From Malaya genurostris (Eukaryota; Arthropoda; Insecta; Diptera; Culicidae), in assembly GCF_030247185.1 (NCBI RefSeq), contig NC_080571.1, forward strand, positions 165,947,547-166,011,546: a DNA stretch of 64,000 bases, written 5' to 3'. A program made the translations under genes and the position numbers. Shown piece by piece: positions 43,615 to 54,530 of this stretch (position 1 is its first letter; each line of letters opens with the position of its first letter). The notes under the pieces were generated by a model. It had not been told where the DNA came from, made no database searches, and worked only from the letters and a program-made list of their open reading frames with translations.

Positions 43615-45315
43615 CTAATCCCATGTAACCATTTGAGACCACAAGCGAGTGTGGCTGGTAGCATAATCTAATGGGTTACTGTTCCAAAACCCTGTAACCT
43701 TAAGACGGTATGCACAAGATAATGCTTCTTGTTTTAGGAACACATGTAGTGGTTTAATGCACAGTAGCGCCTCTAGAGCAGCAGTAGGAGTTGTCGTGAA
43801 TGCTCCTGTCATCGCCATTAGGACCATCCTTTGGAGATGATTCAGCTTTGACTGAACTGTCGCGACTTCTCCTTTCTGCCACCATACAAGACAACCATAT
43901 GCTAAAATTGGTCTAACAATAGTTGTGTAGATCCAATGAATATATCTGGGTTTGAGTCCCCATGATTTTCCAAAAGCTCGTCTGCATTGGCCGAAAGCCA
44001 TACAAGCTCTCTTAATCCTGAAGTCAATGTGAGCAGACCAATTCAGTTTTGAGTCAAGAATAACCCCGACGTATTTAACTTGATCGACCACAGTGACCTC
44101 TGAACCGAAGAACTGTAACGGACGAGCTCCTGTGATTATCCTACGATGAGTGAAAAGCACCATTGATGTTTTGCCCGGATTTACAGACAATCCAACCTGA
44201 CAACACCATTGTTCAACAGATCGCAGGGCTTGCTGCATTAAATCAAAGAGAGTGTTAATGCTTATACCGGTCATCAATATATGATAATCGTCGGCAAAAC
44301 CATAAATCGGAAATCCAAGGTTATTAAGTTTCCTTAACAAACCATCAGCGACTAGGTTCCATAAAAGTGGGGGTAGTACACCACCTTGAGGACACCCACA
44401 GACACTCAGCTTTCTAATCTCTGCTTGCCGAAGCGATGAACAAAGAAGTCGATTGCTAAGCATTGCGTGTATCCAATTTGTGATACTTGAAGGTATGCCA
44501 TGACCACGGGCTGCTTCCAGAATTGAATTGAAAGACACGTTACCAAAGGCACCTTCAATATCTAGGAAAACTCCCAAGCAAGATTGCTTTTGTGAGAAAG
44601 CTTTTTCAATGTTGTACACAACATCATGTAACAGGGTTGTAGTGGACTTTCCACCCTGGTAAGCATGTTGCATTCCATGTAGCGGATGCACGCCCAAACT
44701 GAAGTGAAGTACATCACTTTCATCAGACAAGTGTTCACCATCTGAAGTCCTTAAGAAACTGACATTAAAGTCCTTAGACTTCGAAAGTAACTTATTTAAT
44801 CTGCTAGTCTCGTTGAGACTAGAGACATTTGTGCAGAGGCTTTTCCAACCACTTCGCTCAGACGATCGAAGAGCATTTTTGTAAGCCCTTCGAGCCAACC
44901 CGAAAGCCTCCGACCCATCTCTGCGTCGGTGGTTCCAAGCTCTTCTGCATAGTTTCCTTAGTCTAGCAAGTTCAGCATTCCACCAAGGAGTTTCTCTAGT
45001 AGCTCGCACAAACCGAAGTGGACAAGCCTCTTCATATGCTGCAACTATGAGTGAATTTGTCTCGTCGACAACATTTTCCAAATCAATTGAGGTTTCAATT
45101 GTTGGTTGGTACCCGTAAAATCTAGTCGCCAAGCCCTCTTCATAGAGGTCCCACTTTGTAGATTTGGGATTACGATATGTGATAATATCAAATTTAACGT
45201 TTGAATGATCAAAGAAGATGTACTTATGATCAGACAACGAAGGTTCGAGCTCATCGGAGACGAGCCAATTCACCAACTCATGCGCAATTCTATCAGAGCA
45301 GAGAGTTACGTCCAA
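43615..45315 (-). pseudogene. LOA-type endonuclease end and reverse transcriptase
   Basis: Starts in the endonuclease C-terminus (LEPSLSDHKYIFF, catalytic SDH) and passes TPWWNAELARLRKLCRRAW. RT motifs are QHAYQGGKSTTTLLHDVV, CLGVFLDIEGAFGNVSF (motif A), CGCPQGGVLPPLLWNLVAD (motif B), IYGFADDYHILMTG (motif C, FADD intact) and KYVGVILDSKLNWSAHI. It ends VTWD at a TAG with the RNase H frame in the same phase beyond. Wording GCPQGGVL is diagnostic of LOA/Lian/Bilbo-type RTs. Confidence 0.9.
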
Positions 45316-45856
45316 AACCTCCTCTCTTCCAGATCTGCAGGTTTGTACTGCTCACGAATTCCATCATATCAGAGCCTCTCGAATTTATATCTGTGCTGCC
45401 CCAAATGATATGGTGAGCATTTATGTCACTGCCGATTACAAGCGGTAAATCACTCTTGCAGCAGTATGATACAACCTTTTTGAAGTCATCGCTTGGCGAA
45501 GGTTGGTTATGCGGTAAATATGCCGAACAATAGACATATTTCCTGTCTATGCCATCAATAGTCATACCAACTGTGACAGCACAAATATCCCGAGTTGTGA
45601 GCTCCGATATGAGAGAAACATCGAGAGCACTATTTGCAAGTATGCATGCTCGAGGCATTTCACGTGGATTAGTCATACCGATCTTGTTGAAGGCAACAAA
45701 GACTGGGTTTAACAATTTTCCAACGTAGAAGTTTCCCTTTTGGAAATATGGTTCTTGAACCAAAGCTATAGAAGCTTTACCTTCTTGAAGAAGTCTGGAT
45801 AGATTCATAGTTGCTGTACGTTTATGCTGAAGATTGATTTGTGCCACTCTAACCAT
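45293..45856 (-). CDS. LOA-type endonuclease N-terminal part
   Basis: Starts MVRVAQINLQHKRTATMNLS at 45856, the probable true start of the single ORF. Motifs IALVQEPYFQKG (catalytic glutamate), YCSAYLPHNQPSPSDDFKK and LVIGSDINAHHIIWGSTDIN follow. A frameshift between 45293 and 45315 separates it from the SDH-bearing segment. The enzyme nicks target DNA to prime reverse transcription. Confidence 0.85.
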   Translation of the reverse strand: MVRVAQINLQHKRTATMNLSRLLQEGKASIALVQEPYFQKGNFYVGKLLNPVFVAFNKIGMTNPREMPRACILANSALDVSLISELTTRDICAVTVGMTIDGIDRKYVYCSAYLPHNQPSPSDDFKKVVSYCCKSDLPLVIGSDINAHHIIWGSTDINSRGSDMMEFVSSTNLQIWKRGGFGRNSLL

Positions 45857-46394
45857 TATAAATTAGAGTAACGAACATTCCACCTCCAACACCAACCGTA
45901 CAACAACTACAAGAAACCAAATATATTGGCTTATAATCGCCTATAGCGAACCATGTAAGGATTTTTTTAAATGTTATTATCATTTAAATCCCACGAGTTG
46001 CGAAGAAAGAAGTCGTCCACTGTGCCAGAGCTTCGCTTAACACAGTAAGGGAACACCCCAAGATATTCCGTTCACGACTGCTTTGTTTAACCTCCTGCAG
46101 CCATTCAGCCATCGGCACGGAAATACACCTTGGCTTAGGAGTTCCAATTTTTGTGGCCTTTTACGACATGGAACAGGAAACCAGTGGATCAATTCTTGGT
46201 AAAAAATAATTCCGCCGGATGCCACACGGCTTACCTGTTTGGTGGACTTATACCACCGGTACAGGTGGACCGTAGCGGTATTCTTAGCCAGTTGGGAAAC
46301 CGCTACCGACACTACACGGCTATCTAGGCTGCTCAGAGAGGGAAGTTGACATTGATGGTCAACTTCCATGGATGGCCGAGCAGCCGATTGAACT

Positions 46395-46469
46395 TAACTT
46401 GTCTATTATCAGAAGACGCAGGAAGGTGCAGGTGCATGCGTGATATGTTCATTTCAAATATCCTTGTCC
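46395..46469. repeat. 75-bp target-site duplication, right copy
   Basis: Identical partner of 42066-42140, after which palindrome sequence resumes. Confidence 0.9.
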
Positions 46470-47624
46470 CTGACATTTGCAATGAGTAGGTTCATTGTAT
46501 TTCAGATCAGATTTCAGTATATATTCATTACTATGGTACTTGCCACAAAATATGATTTTTTTTTCACATTGAAGTCTACAAATTGAATAGTTTAGTAACT
46601 GTTTTGTCAAGACTTTTAAAAAAGCCATCATCAAATCGAATTAAGTTATGTCATCTTCTGGTATAGAAAAGTATTATCAAAACTCATTTTTTAATTATTT
46701 GTATTTATTTTATGATAGCTGATAATGTTCTTAACCAGCTAAAAGACTCTTAGCATCGTTCGACAGATTCTTCTTGGACTGTTTTGGTCATTCACGAATA
46801 TTTGTGACCAAAGGATCCAATGAAACTAATTACCAATTCATGGGATCCCGATTCGTAAGTGATCTGGATTGCTCGCGTGTATAATACTCCCGACATCTGT
46901 ATAAAAAAAACTTCTTAATTATTATGAACAGTACAATATAGCACGCGTTTATCGATCTCCACTTTAACTGATGAATAGAGGATATCTATCCGCAGAGCTT
47001 TTCTATAGAAAAAAAACTTACCAAAAAATGACATAAGTGTAAAAATTTCTGAAGTGGCCCCCCATTTTTCACGAGGTAACCGATTTTACAATAAGTGTTA
47101 TTGTTTTGTAGTATTAGTATCTACGAACATGTTCGTGAAATATTTCGTCGATATTCGAATTTTTTATACTATTTTTAGTAACATTAACATTTATATACTT
47201 TTTCATTGTACTGCTTTCTGAAACTCAAGCTCTCTTTCGAATTATACGAAACTTTGAAAATTGATAAACAACTATTTTTGGCATAGAATGAAGAAAAAAT
47301 TGTTTAAAAATGTTCAATTTTACTAAAATTTCTACTTAAATTATCCAAAGAAATCGATATTAAACTACCTTCTTCACGCGATTTTTGTCTCTGTTAAATG
47401 CTAAAATGTTGCATATGTTATTGGTTTTCATAATCAACAAAAAAAATTTGTGCTCAAAAAGGTTTTTGAAATATTTGATTTTTTGTATACGCGCACTGTA
47501 TGCAAAGTGCACCGCGTGAGCGAATCGGTATGGTGCGACAGGGTTCGGTAGGGTGCGATGTCGTCGGTGCGACTGAAGCGAGCTGCGACAGGTTTGGACA
47601 AGTAGGCATAGAAAATGATTTTTT
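46470..47624 (+). repeat. Left arm of the large palindrome, inner part
   Basis: From about 47020 onward the reverse complement of 56134-56700 is closely matched (GAACATGTTCGTGAAATATT; ACCGCGTGAGCGAATCGGTA). The part 46640-47010 has no counterpart in the right arm and may be an insertion or a deletion on the right. Confidence 0.8.
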
Positions 47625-48861
47625 GTCGTGAATACGACTTACTTTACTATGGGGTGCCTTTTCAAAATTTACCCTCTGAGAGAGTGATAAGTTTTTGATC
47701 GTGAATATCTCTTGTTGTATCTAACGAATCAACAAAATTTTTGCTACATGCCATCGGAAATATGATCACAATGTTATGATAAAATTTTCAGTTGTGTGGG
47801 ATAATCTCAAATAGTTCAAAATTCAACTTTTCTGAAATGTTTGGTATAAACGAGTATCAAAGAGGATAATTCATATGGCGCGTTTGCCTTTCTCGTATTT
47901 TGAAAGCTCATAGCTCAGTGATCTGTGGAAGGATTTATATAATCTAACTACCAATAGAATCGAAATTTTTTAACTTAAACGTGTATAGCAAAAGCATTGA
48001 AGTATTTCAATAGTACACTATTGAAAAACATATCTCATTTGACCCATGTCAACACCAGCCAATCAGAACGCGTGCGTGGGGAATGCGTGCATAATTCATA
48101 CAATTAATATTCGGAAGTGTTAAGGAACATGTCAGTTGTTTTCGTATTCACGACATCCAGTTATGTCTCTGACATTACCCACCCGCCTTTTTTCCCAATG
48201 CTAATGACTGGCAGCTGTGACGTAATCGCTCTTGTCGAAAGCTTGCAGACGACACAAAACACATCTGCTCGCAGTGACGATTGAATCCAAACTGATTGAA
48301 TTTTTGTTAAGAGATTTCCTTTTATGTGATTTCGTTTGTATCTTTTTCACTAATGGGCGGTCCTAACGGCAATAAAAATAGCCGCATACAGAATTTTATT
48401 GTCGATTATTTCATTTCGGATTTGCATAATTTATTGAAAAAAACTATCAATATGCTGTAGGGATTCATTTCCAGCATTCAGAAGGGTCAAATTACGTAAT
48501 TCTCTACGTCATTAAACTCTGGAACATTTTTCGCAAAAAAAGGCTTCACTTGATCTCGATTACTGTGAATTTCACACAGCGTAGAGTGCACAAATCTAAC
48601 CAAATTGTTTATGATTTGCACTAAACTGAGGATAATTACCTGCGATTTGCGAAAAACAAATCCTAATAGTTCTTTAGAAAAATTTTAGAGCCATTAGAAC
48701 GGCTGATATTGTGTAATGCTCTCCACCGTTGTTTTTTTCCCAATGCTAATGGCTAGCAGCTGTGACTTAATCGCTCTTGTCGAAAGCGAAACTAGCTGTG
48801 CAGACGACACAAAACACATCTGCTCGCAGTGGCGATAGAATCCAAACTGATTCAATTTTTG
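47625..48861. repeat. Family-B modules in mixed orientation
   Basis: 47625-48075 is the inverted 3' half of module B (compare 53270-53720). 48085-48200 is another inverted end. 48195-48530 and 48535-48861 are direct pieces with TGACGTAA, a GGCGGTCCTAACGGC phrase and an ATAAAAATAG box. The pieces join at GC- or poly(A/T)-rich phrases. No coding sequence. Confidence 0.75.
48848..48861. repeat. 14-bp target duplication of the jockey insertion, left copy
   Basis: TGATTCAATTTTTG, repeated at 52982-52995. The module-B copy near 48296 (TGATTGAATTTTTGTTAAG) shows the uninterrupted site. Confidence 0.85.
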
Positions 48862-49082
48862 CATTTTTTTTTGCATAAATATCTGTTTATTAATCTTATT
48901 TTTGTGTATTACATCAACATTTTTCAGTACAGAAGTTTTGACCCTTTGGCCTTTCATCTTTGTTGTTCATACGATTCGTTATTAATATTAGGTGTTTTAG
49001 TTACTCTTATTTTACATACTAATGTTTAATCATAATATTTATTTTAATTATTTATAAAATGTCTACCTACTTATAACTATCC

Positions 49083-50690
49083 CTAACCTAATACGTACAA
49101 ATTTTGAATTATTTGTATTTCAGAGAATGAGCACCTCTCTTCAAATTTCGTGCAGTATTGTTCGAATTTTTGTTCTAGTATATCCAGTGAGGCAATCTCA
49201 TGTACTTCACTAGTCCTTGTCCAAGGGGGTAGATTTAGAATCATCTTTAAGATCTTACTTTGAATGCGTTGAAGCCTAAGTTTGTGTGTTCGTGCACAAT
49301 CCCGCCAAACAGGGACTGCGTATTCAATTGCGGGGTAGATGATTTGTTTATAGACAGCCATCTGATTCTTCAGGCATAGTTTAGATGTTCTACAAATCAG
49401 CGGATACAGAGACCTAATGAGTATGCTGCATTTTTGAACGATTTTGTCAACATGTGACCTGAATATCAGATGTCTGTCAAAGGTGAGTCCTAGATAGATA
49501 ACTTTATCGGACCATTGAATGACCTCATCACCGAATCGTATTCTGCCTTCGTCTGATGGAACAAGTTTTGGAGATCTTGAATGTGGAAACAAGATGACCT
49601 GAGTTTTTTCTGCATTGATCACAATTTTCCAGCTTGTAAAATATTCCGTTAAAGCGTCCAGACCTGTCTGTAGTTTATTCTTCAGAGCATTAATGACACC
49701 ACCTTTGTAAAGAATGGCAGTATCATCAGCAAATTGTGACAGAACACCACCACCTGGAAGAGGTGGGATGTCTGATGTGAAAATGTTGTATAGAATGGGA
49801 CTTATGATACTTCCCTGGGGTACACCAGCAGGAATAGTAAATCTTTCTGAAAGTGCATTATTCAGAGAAACCTGGAATGCTCTATCTGCAAGATAATTTT
49901 TGATAATTTTAATAAGATACATGGGAAAATTATACCGATGCAGTTTGAACATCAGTCCATCGTGCCACACATTATCGAATGACTTTTCAATATCCAATAT
50001 TGCCATGGCAGTCGTTTTGGACACTGATTTGTTTTGCTGGATGACGTTGTTAACCCTTGTGAGCTGGTGGATGGTGGATCTTCCTTTCCGGAACCCAAAC
50101 TGTTCTTCCAGAAATATATCCTGTTTATCTGCAAAAGCAAGAATTTGCCTTTGTATTGACTTTTCAAACAGCTTGGATAGGGCAGAGAGTAAGCTTATGG
50201 GCCGATAGCTCTTGGAAAAGGAAGGATCTTTCCCCGGTTTCAAAACTGGGATAACTTTAGCTAACTTCCACATTGAAGGGAAGTAACCAAGCTCCCAGCA
50301 CCTGTTAAAAAGTTTAGCTAAGAAGACAAATGAGCGAATACTCAAATGTTTCAGCTCAATGTTGAATGTGTTGTCGAAACCGGGGGCCTTCATATTTTTG
50401 GATTTTTTCACAAAAGCCATCAGCTCATTCGCAGTGACTCTACTTTCCTCAGGAACCAAGCTGTCTGATTGGTCAACCTCAGCTACGCTATCAGCAACGG
50501 CTCTTTCACATGGACTAACAATGTTAAGTCCTAAATTGTGAGAACACACAAACTGCTGGCCTAGCGCATTTTCCTTCTCTACTGGTGTGATTAAAGGTAT
50601 TCCTTCAACTGCGTCCTGGGGTGACATCAGAGGAGGAATAGGCTTCGGTTCGGGGTTCGGGGCTTTGAATGTGGGAGAATTTCTTGAAGC
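49083..50690 (-). pseudogene. Jockey ORF2, reverse transcriptase part
   Basis: RT motifs in order: MKAPGFDNTFNIELKHLS, KLAKVIPVLKPGKDPSF, SYRPISLLSALSKLFE, EEQFGFRKGRSTIHQL, AMAILDIEKSFDNVWH (motif A), IPAGVPQGSIISPILYNIF (motif B), LSQFADDTAILY (FADD intact), VIYLGLTFDRHLIFRSHV and LQRIQSKILKMILNLPPWTR. The clean frame ends at 49083. A single-base shift near 50685 puts it out of phase with the endonuclease. The methionine at 50627 is internal, not a real start. All catalytic residues are present. Confidence 0.9.
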
Positions 50691-51733
50691 TTTTGCTGGA
50701 AGTTCCTGTTGCGAAGCTCAGATATCCTTTCCTGGATTATCCTAGTTAAGTTGTTATAAGTAGTCTTCCTATCTAGGATGCCAGTTCGTTGATACTGCCT
50801 CCGGTAGATATTCCGAAGTCGGATGAGTTTTTTGGTGACACTGTCGATTTGAAGAGAGGAACTCGGCATATGTTGTACTGGAACCGTCCTATCACGAGCG
50901 ACTGTGATTGAATGCTGGAAGGAAGATAGGGCTGCATCGATTTCCATCGGGGAATCAAGTGGCAAATCGATATTAATAAGTTGGTCGACGATATGTTGAA
51001 ATTGGACCCAATCAGTGCGATAATAGTTCCTCCGAGGTTGAATAGGCACTGTTTCTGGTGAAGATCCCAACGTCAATATTACTGGAAAGTGGTCAGAAGA
51101 GAGCTCGTAGAAGACAACCGGAGAGCTGTCTATGGCGATGTTGCTGATGAATATATCCAAAATGGAATGAACTCCCGATCTGGAAAGTCGCGTTGGTTGA
51201 TCCGGAGCGAAAATGTTGTATTGTCCAGCTTCGTAATCTTCGGCAAGTACGAATCCGTTTCGATTCTGTCTTCTGTTTCCCCACAGCTCATGCCGTGCGT
51301 TCAGGTCCCCAGCAATGATGAATTTGTTCTGTCGTCGAGTGAGCATAGCCAGATCTCGCTTCAATGATGCACACGTACCATCTCGAAGATTGGTTTGTTT
51401 GGGGCAGTACGCTGCAATGATGATGATGGGTCCCATCGTCGTTGTAATCTCAATTCCGATGGCTTCTATGAGTTGCAATTTAAAGGCTGACAGAAGCCTT
51501 TGCTGAATGGATCGTTTAATGGCAATGGCAACTCCCCCTCCTCTGGTAGTTGCCCTGTCGAGCCTGTGAATCCTGTATTTGGAAATAAAAATAGAAATTT
51601 CAGGTTTAAGATGAGTTTCAGTTAAAATAGCAATATCGGCATTCTTCTCTTGAAGAAAGTCGGACAATTCAGCAGTTTTGCTCCTGAGTGAGCAAGCATT
51701 CCAATTTACTATAACCAACTCATTATATTGCAT
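50627..51733 (-). CDS. Jockey ORF2, endonuclease part
   Basis: Starts MQYNELVIVNWNACSLRSKT at 51733, inside the last codons of ORF1. Endonuclease motifs: IVNWNACSLRSK (catalytic asparagine), ILTETHLKP (glutamate), FIIAGDLNARHELWGNRRQN, YELSSDHFPVIL (SDH) and a linker with RTDWVQFQHIV. The frame runs out at 50627 because of the shift near 50685; the coding phase continues in the neighbouring RT frame. Confidence 0.9.
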   Translation of the reverse strand: MQYNELVIVNWNACSLRSKTAELSDFLQEKNADIAILTETHLKPEISIFISKYRIHRLDRATTRGGGVAIAIKRSIQQRLLSAFKLQLIEAIGIEITTTMGPIIIIAAYCPKQTNLRDGTCASLKRDLAMLTRRQNKFIIAGDLNARHELWGNRRQNRNGFVLAEDYEAGQYNIFAPDQPTRLSRSGVHSILDIFISNIAIDSSPVVFYELSSDHFPVILTLGSSPETVPIQPRRNYYRTDWVQFQHIVDQLINIDLPLDSPMEIDAALSSFQHSITVARDRTVPVQHMPSSSLQIDSVTKKLIRLRNIYRRQYQRTGILDRKTTYNNLTRIIQERISELRNRNFQQKLQEILPHSKPRTPNRSLFLL

Positions 51734-52583
51734 ATTCGATGATGAATTTGCCTAAGGCGTTGATTTGATCTAACCGCGTTCTGCAGTTTCGTAGTTTTGT
51801 TGTCATTGTTTCAAAAATGACGATCAGTTGTTCAGCAGAAAATAAATCACCAGAGTCATCCTTTGCTTGTGGTTGATTATTGCCCCATCCAGAAGGGGTT
51901 TTTGAGGAAGATTCTCTTTGTGATCCAGCGGCTGAATCTTTTGGATTGCTGCGAGGAAGTGGCGGCAAATTCGGGATATCCCTCTTCGGTGGGAGCCGTG
52001 GGAAATTAACTTCATCCTTCTGTGGAACATTCTTGCGCTTTGATTGTTTGCGGGACGCCTGTTGTCGAATTTTTGTGAACTCAGCACGTTTGGAACACGA
52101 TTTGCTAGTAGATGGATGGTCGCCATCACAGTTCACACATTTTACAGCGATGTCATCTAGTAGGCAATCGTTGGTATTGTGTGGTTCGGCACATTTCCCG
52201 CACCGACTTTTCGTGTGGCAATTCCTCGCTCCATGGCCGTAGTTCAAACAGTTCGTGCACTGTGTGACATCCCGATGTACCGGTTTATACTTTTGCCATT
52301 CGATGATTATGTGAAATAACGATTTAATCGTTTTCAGTTGACTCATGGTGATGGAGCCCTTCTCCAGATGAATCAGGTACAGTTGATCTCTAAACTTTTT
52401 GTCCGTATTATGTCGCTTCATTTTAAACACCATCAAAGGCTTTAGTCCACCCTCCGACAGTGCCTGCTTTAGCTCGGCTTCCATCATGTCGGGTAGTCCT
52501 CGAAGTACAACCTTCATAGGTTTGTTGGCGGCAATATCGTGTGTGAAGTATTCCGCTTTTGTCTGCTTCAGATAGCATTCCAC
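51723..52583 (-). pseudogene. Jockey ORF1 (gag-like), C-terminal part with zinc knuckles
   Basis: An RNA-binding gag-type protein. The RRM-like part has KPMKVVLRGLPDMMEAELKQ and DKKFRDQLYLIHLEKGS. It is followed by three zinc knuckles, CTNCLNYGHGARNC, CGKCAEPHNTNDC and CVNCDGDHPSTSKSC, and a basic, proline-rich tail. The true phase starts upstream (about 52625), where a frameshift separates it from the N-terminal part, so the methionine at 52583 is internal. Confidence 0.85.
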
Positions 52584-52612
52584 TCCTTTGTAGTGGTTAA
52601 AAGTCGGAACAG

Positions 52613-52882
52613 TTATTTTGTAACGGATACGGATACAGTACGGATTGTTGCCTGTAGTCCTTTGCTGATCAGTGTGTTGAAATCCGAGCGTAGAGTTGGT
52701 GGGAAGCCCTTCAGGTAGAAAGGCGGCATTTTTTCCTTCTTCTGCAGTTCCTCTTCGACATCTACTGGCAGATCAGCATATTGGTTTTTACTCAGCAAAC
52801 GGTCGTTTACCTGTACATCACTTGGCTTCAGACGCTTAGCATCCTTTGGATCCTTCTCGGATCTATGGCGGTTTTTACCCAT
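52613..52882 (-). CDS. Jockey ORF1, N-terminal part
   Basis: Starts MGKNRHRSEKDPKDAKRLKP at 52882, a basic N-terminus, then DLPVDVEEELQKKEKMPPFY. It leaves phase near 52625 and ends at 52613. It belongs with the zinc-knuckle part as one ORF1 of roughly 385 codons. Confidence 0.8.
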   Translation of the reverse strand: MGKNRHRSEKDPKDAKRLKPSDVQVNDRLLSKNQYADLPVDVEEELQKKEKMPPFYLKGFPPTLRSDFNTLISKGLQATIRTVSVSVTK

Positions 52883-52981
52883 AGCTTGGGTAGGTAGACA
52901 ACTGCGAATAAAAAATAAAACAAAATCGAAATTAGTCGTAGTAGGTTATTCGTCTATCCACATCGAGTGTTAGATGACGAA

Positions 52982-53780
52982 TGATTCAATTTTTGTTAAG
53001 AGATTTCCTTTTATGTGATTTCGTTTGTAGCTTTTTCACTAATGGGCGGTCCTAACGGCTATAAAAAGAACCGCATATAGAATTTTAATGTCGATTATTT
53101 CATTTCGGATTTGCATAATTTATTGAAAGAAACTATCAATATGCTGTATGGATTTGTTTCTAGCATTCAGAAGGACCAAATTGAGGAACTCACTGCGATA
53201 TTCACCACTTTTCGGAACATTTTTCTCGGACGATTTGTTGTACAGCAGCAGCTATTTTGTTCTCTTCCTCAGAACGCGTTCTGATTGGCTGGTGTTGACA
53301 TGGGTCAAATGAGATATGTTTTTCAATAGTGTACTATTGAAATACTTCAATGCTTTTGCTATACACGTTTAAGTTGAAAAATTTCGATTCTATTGGTAGT
53401 TAGATTATATAAATCCTTCCACAGATCACTGAGCTATGAGCTTTCAAAATACGAGAAAGGCAAACGCGCCATATGAATTATCCTCTTTGATACTCGTTTA
53501 TACCAAACATTTAAGAAAAGTTGAATTTTGAACTATTTGAGATTATGCCACACAACTGAAAATTTTATCATAAAATTGTGATCATATTTCCGATGGCATG
53601 TAGCAAAAATTATGTTGATTCGTTAGATACAAAAAGAGATATTCACGATCAAAAACTTATCACTCTCTCAGAGGGTAAATTTTGAATAGGCACCCCATAG
53701 TAAAGTAAGTCGTATTCACGACAAAAAAAAGAACGGGTGTGTAATGTCAGAGACATAACTGGATGTCGTGAATACGAATA
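52982..53780 (+). repeat. Family-B module continued after the jockey insertion
   Basis: Resumes with TTAAGAGATTTCCTTTTATG and includes TATAAAAAGAACC (53061), GATTGGCTGGTGTTGACATG (53281), TATATAAATCC (53407) and the module end GTCGTATTCACGAC (53707). It then runs into the inverted start phrase of another module. Confidence 0.75.
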
Positions 53781-54530
53781 AAACTGACACACTTTCTTTA
53801 TACTTCCGAATTCGAATTGGTAGTTGATCGATTGTGTGAATTGTGCAACTTTCCCCTTTTTCACTACTAGAATTTCAAACGATGCGCCTAGACTAAATTA
53901 CAGATTAGTTACATTAAACATTCTGAAACGCAATTAAATATTATGAAATAACTCGATAGTTTTTTATAATAAAAATGGGCCGTATAGAGTACAGTAAAGT
54001 AAAATTTCGCATAATTCTTTGAGTATTATTATGGTTCTAAAAAGAACCGAATAGAATTATAGAATAAGGAACTGGACCTGAGTTCAAGAAGTAAATTTAG
54101 AACCAAGAACAGAAGTTCTGATTTCATTGACGACTGCTCCACCTGATGAATGAAGTCCAAATGAGGTGCACTCTCCGAAGCTGCTGGTCCCACGACGTCT
54201 GCTTGCATCCAACGCACAAGAAGAAATGATCGAATTTCGACCACGGTTCCCCTTTTATACGCAGTCAGTTGAAGATATGTGCCTGACTACCTCAAAATCG
54301 TCGTCCTTGCGCGAAAAAGCCAAGCAAAAGTAAAGAGTTTTCCGCGTTGTTTTCAAAATTTGAGAAAACTTAATATTTGAGTTGTTTGTGGTTATCTCAC
54401 ACTGTTCAAAATATTATCCTAAATTCCTGATCATATTTTTGATGAAATGGTGAAAGAATGTTGCTGCCTTTAATACAAGTCGAGATATTCACGATTAAGT
54501 TCTGCCCATTCTTCCATATGGATAATTTTG
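53781..54530 (-). other. Possible histone-gene relic between family-B modules
   Basis: On the minus strand a TATAAAAG box (54252-54259) is followed 44 nt later by an ATG at 54208, giving MQADVVGPAASESAP, which resembles the start of insect linker histone H1. Similarity is then lost. At 54033-54048 the strand reads GGTTCTTTTTAGAACC, one base off the histone mRNA 3' stem-loop consensus, with CAAAGAA, like the histone downstream element, about 12 nt later. I infer a histone gene with its body deleted. The N-terminal match is short, so this could be coincidence. 54360-54530 is a diverged module-B end. Confidence 0.35.
54033..54048 (-). terminator. Histone-type 3' stem-loop candidate
   Basis: Six-pair stem GGTTCT/AGAACC with a TTTT loop. 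The consensus loop is usually TTTC. A purine-rich CAAAGAA lies downstream on the same strand. Confidence 0.4.

Larger units (their letters stand above)
42141..46394 (-). mobile_element. LOA/Lian-like non-LTR retrotransposon
   Basis: 4254 bp between the two 75-bp duplications. Minus-strand order: about 540 bp of 5' UTR, one long ORF (endonuclease, RT, RNase H), a 3' UTR with three similar GCAGAAGTAAATTC blocks (near 42336, 42399, 42545), and a tail of TGATTCC units. There is no gag; a single-ORF layout without gag is known for Lian elements of Aedes. It looks full-length but is inactivated by one frameshift and two stops. Confidence 0.85.
48862..52981 (-). mobile_element. Jockey-clade non-LTR retrotransposon, nearly full length
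   Basis: 4120 bp between 14-bp direct repeats, inserted in a family-B module. Minus-strand order: 5' UTR (52981-52883), ORF1 (52882-51723), ORF2 (51733-49083), 3' UTR and a short A-tract (48864-48872). ORF1 and ORF2 overlap by 11 bp. The layout and motifs resemble Juan-type elements of mosquitoes. Each ORF carries one frameshift, so the copy appears only recently inactivated. Confidence 0.9.

Noticed and set aside
47460..47660. GC-richer stretch in the palindrome arm as a coding exon
   Set aside because: Present in both arms, no sustained frame, no motif.
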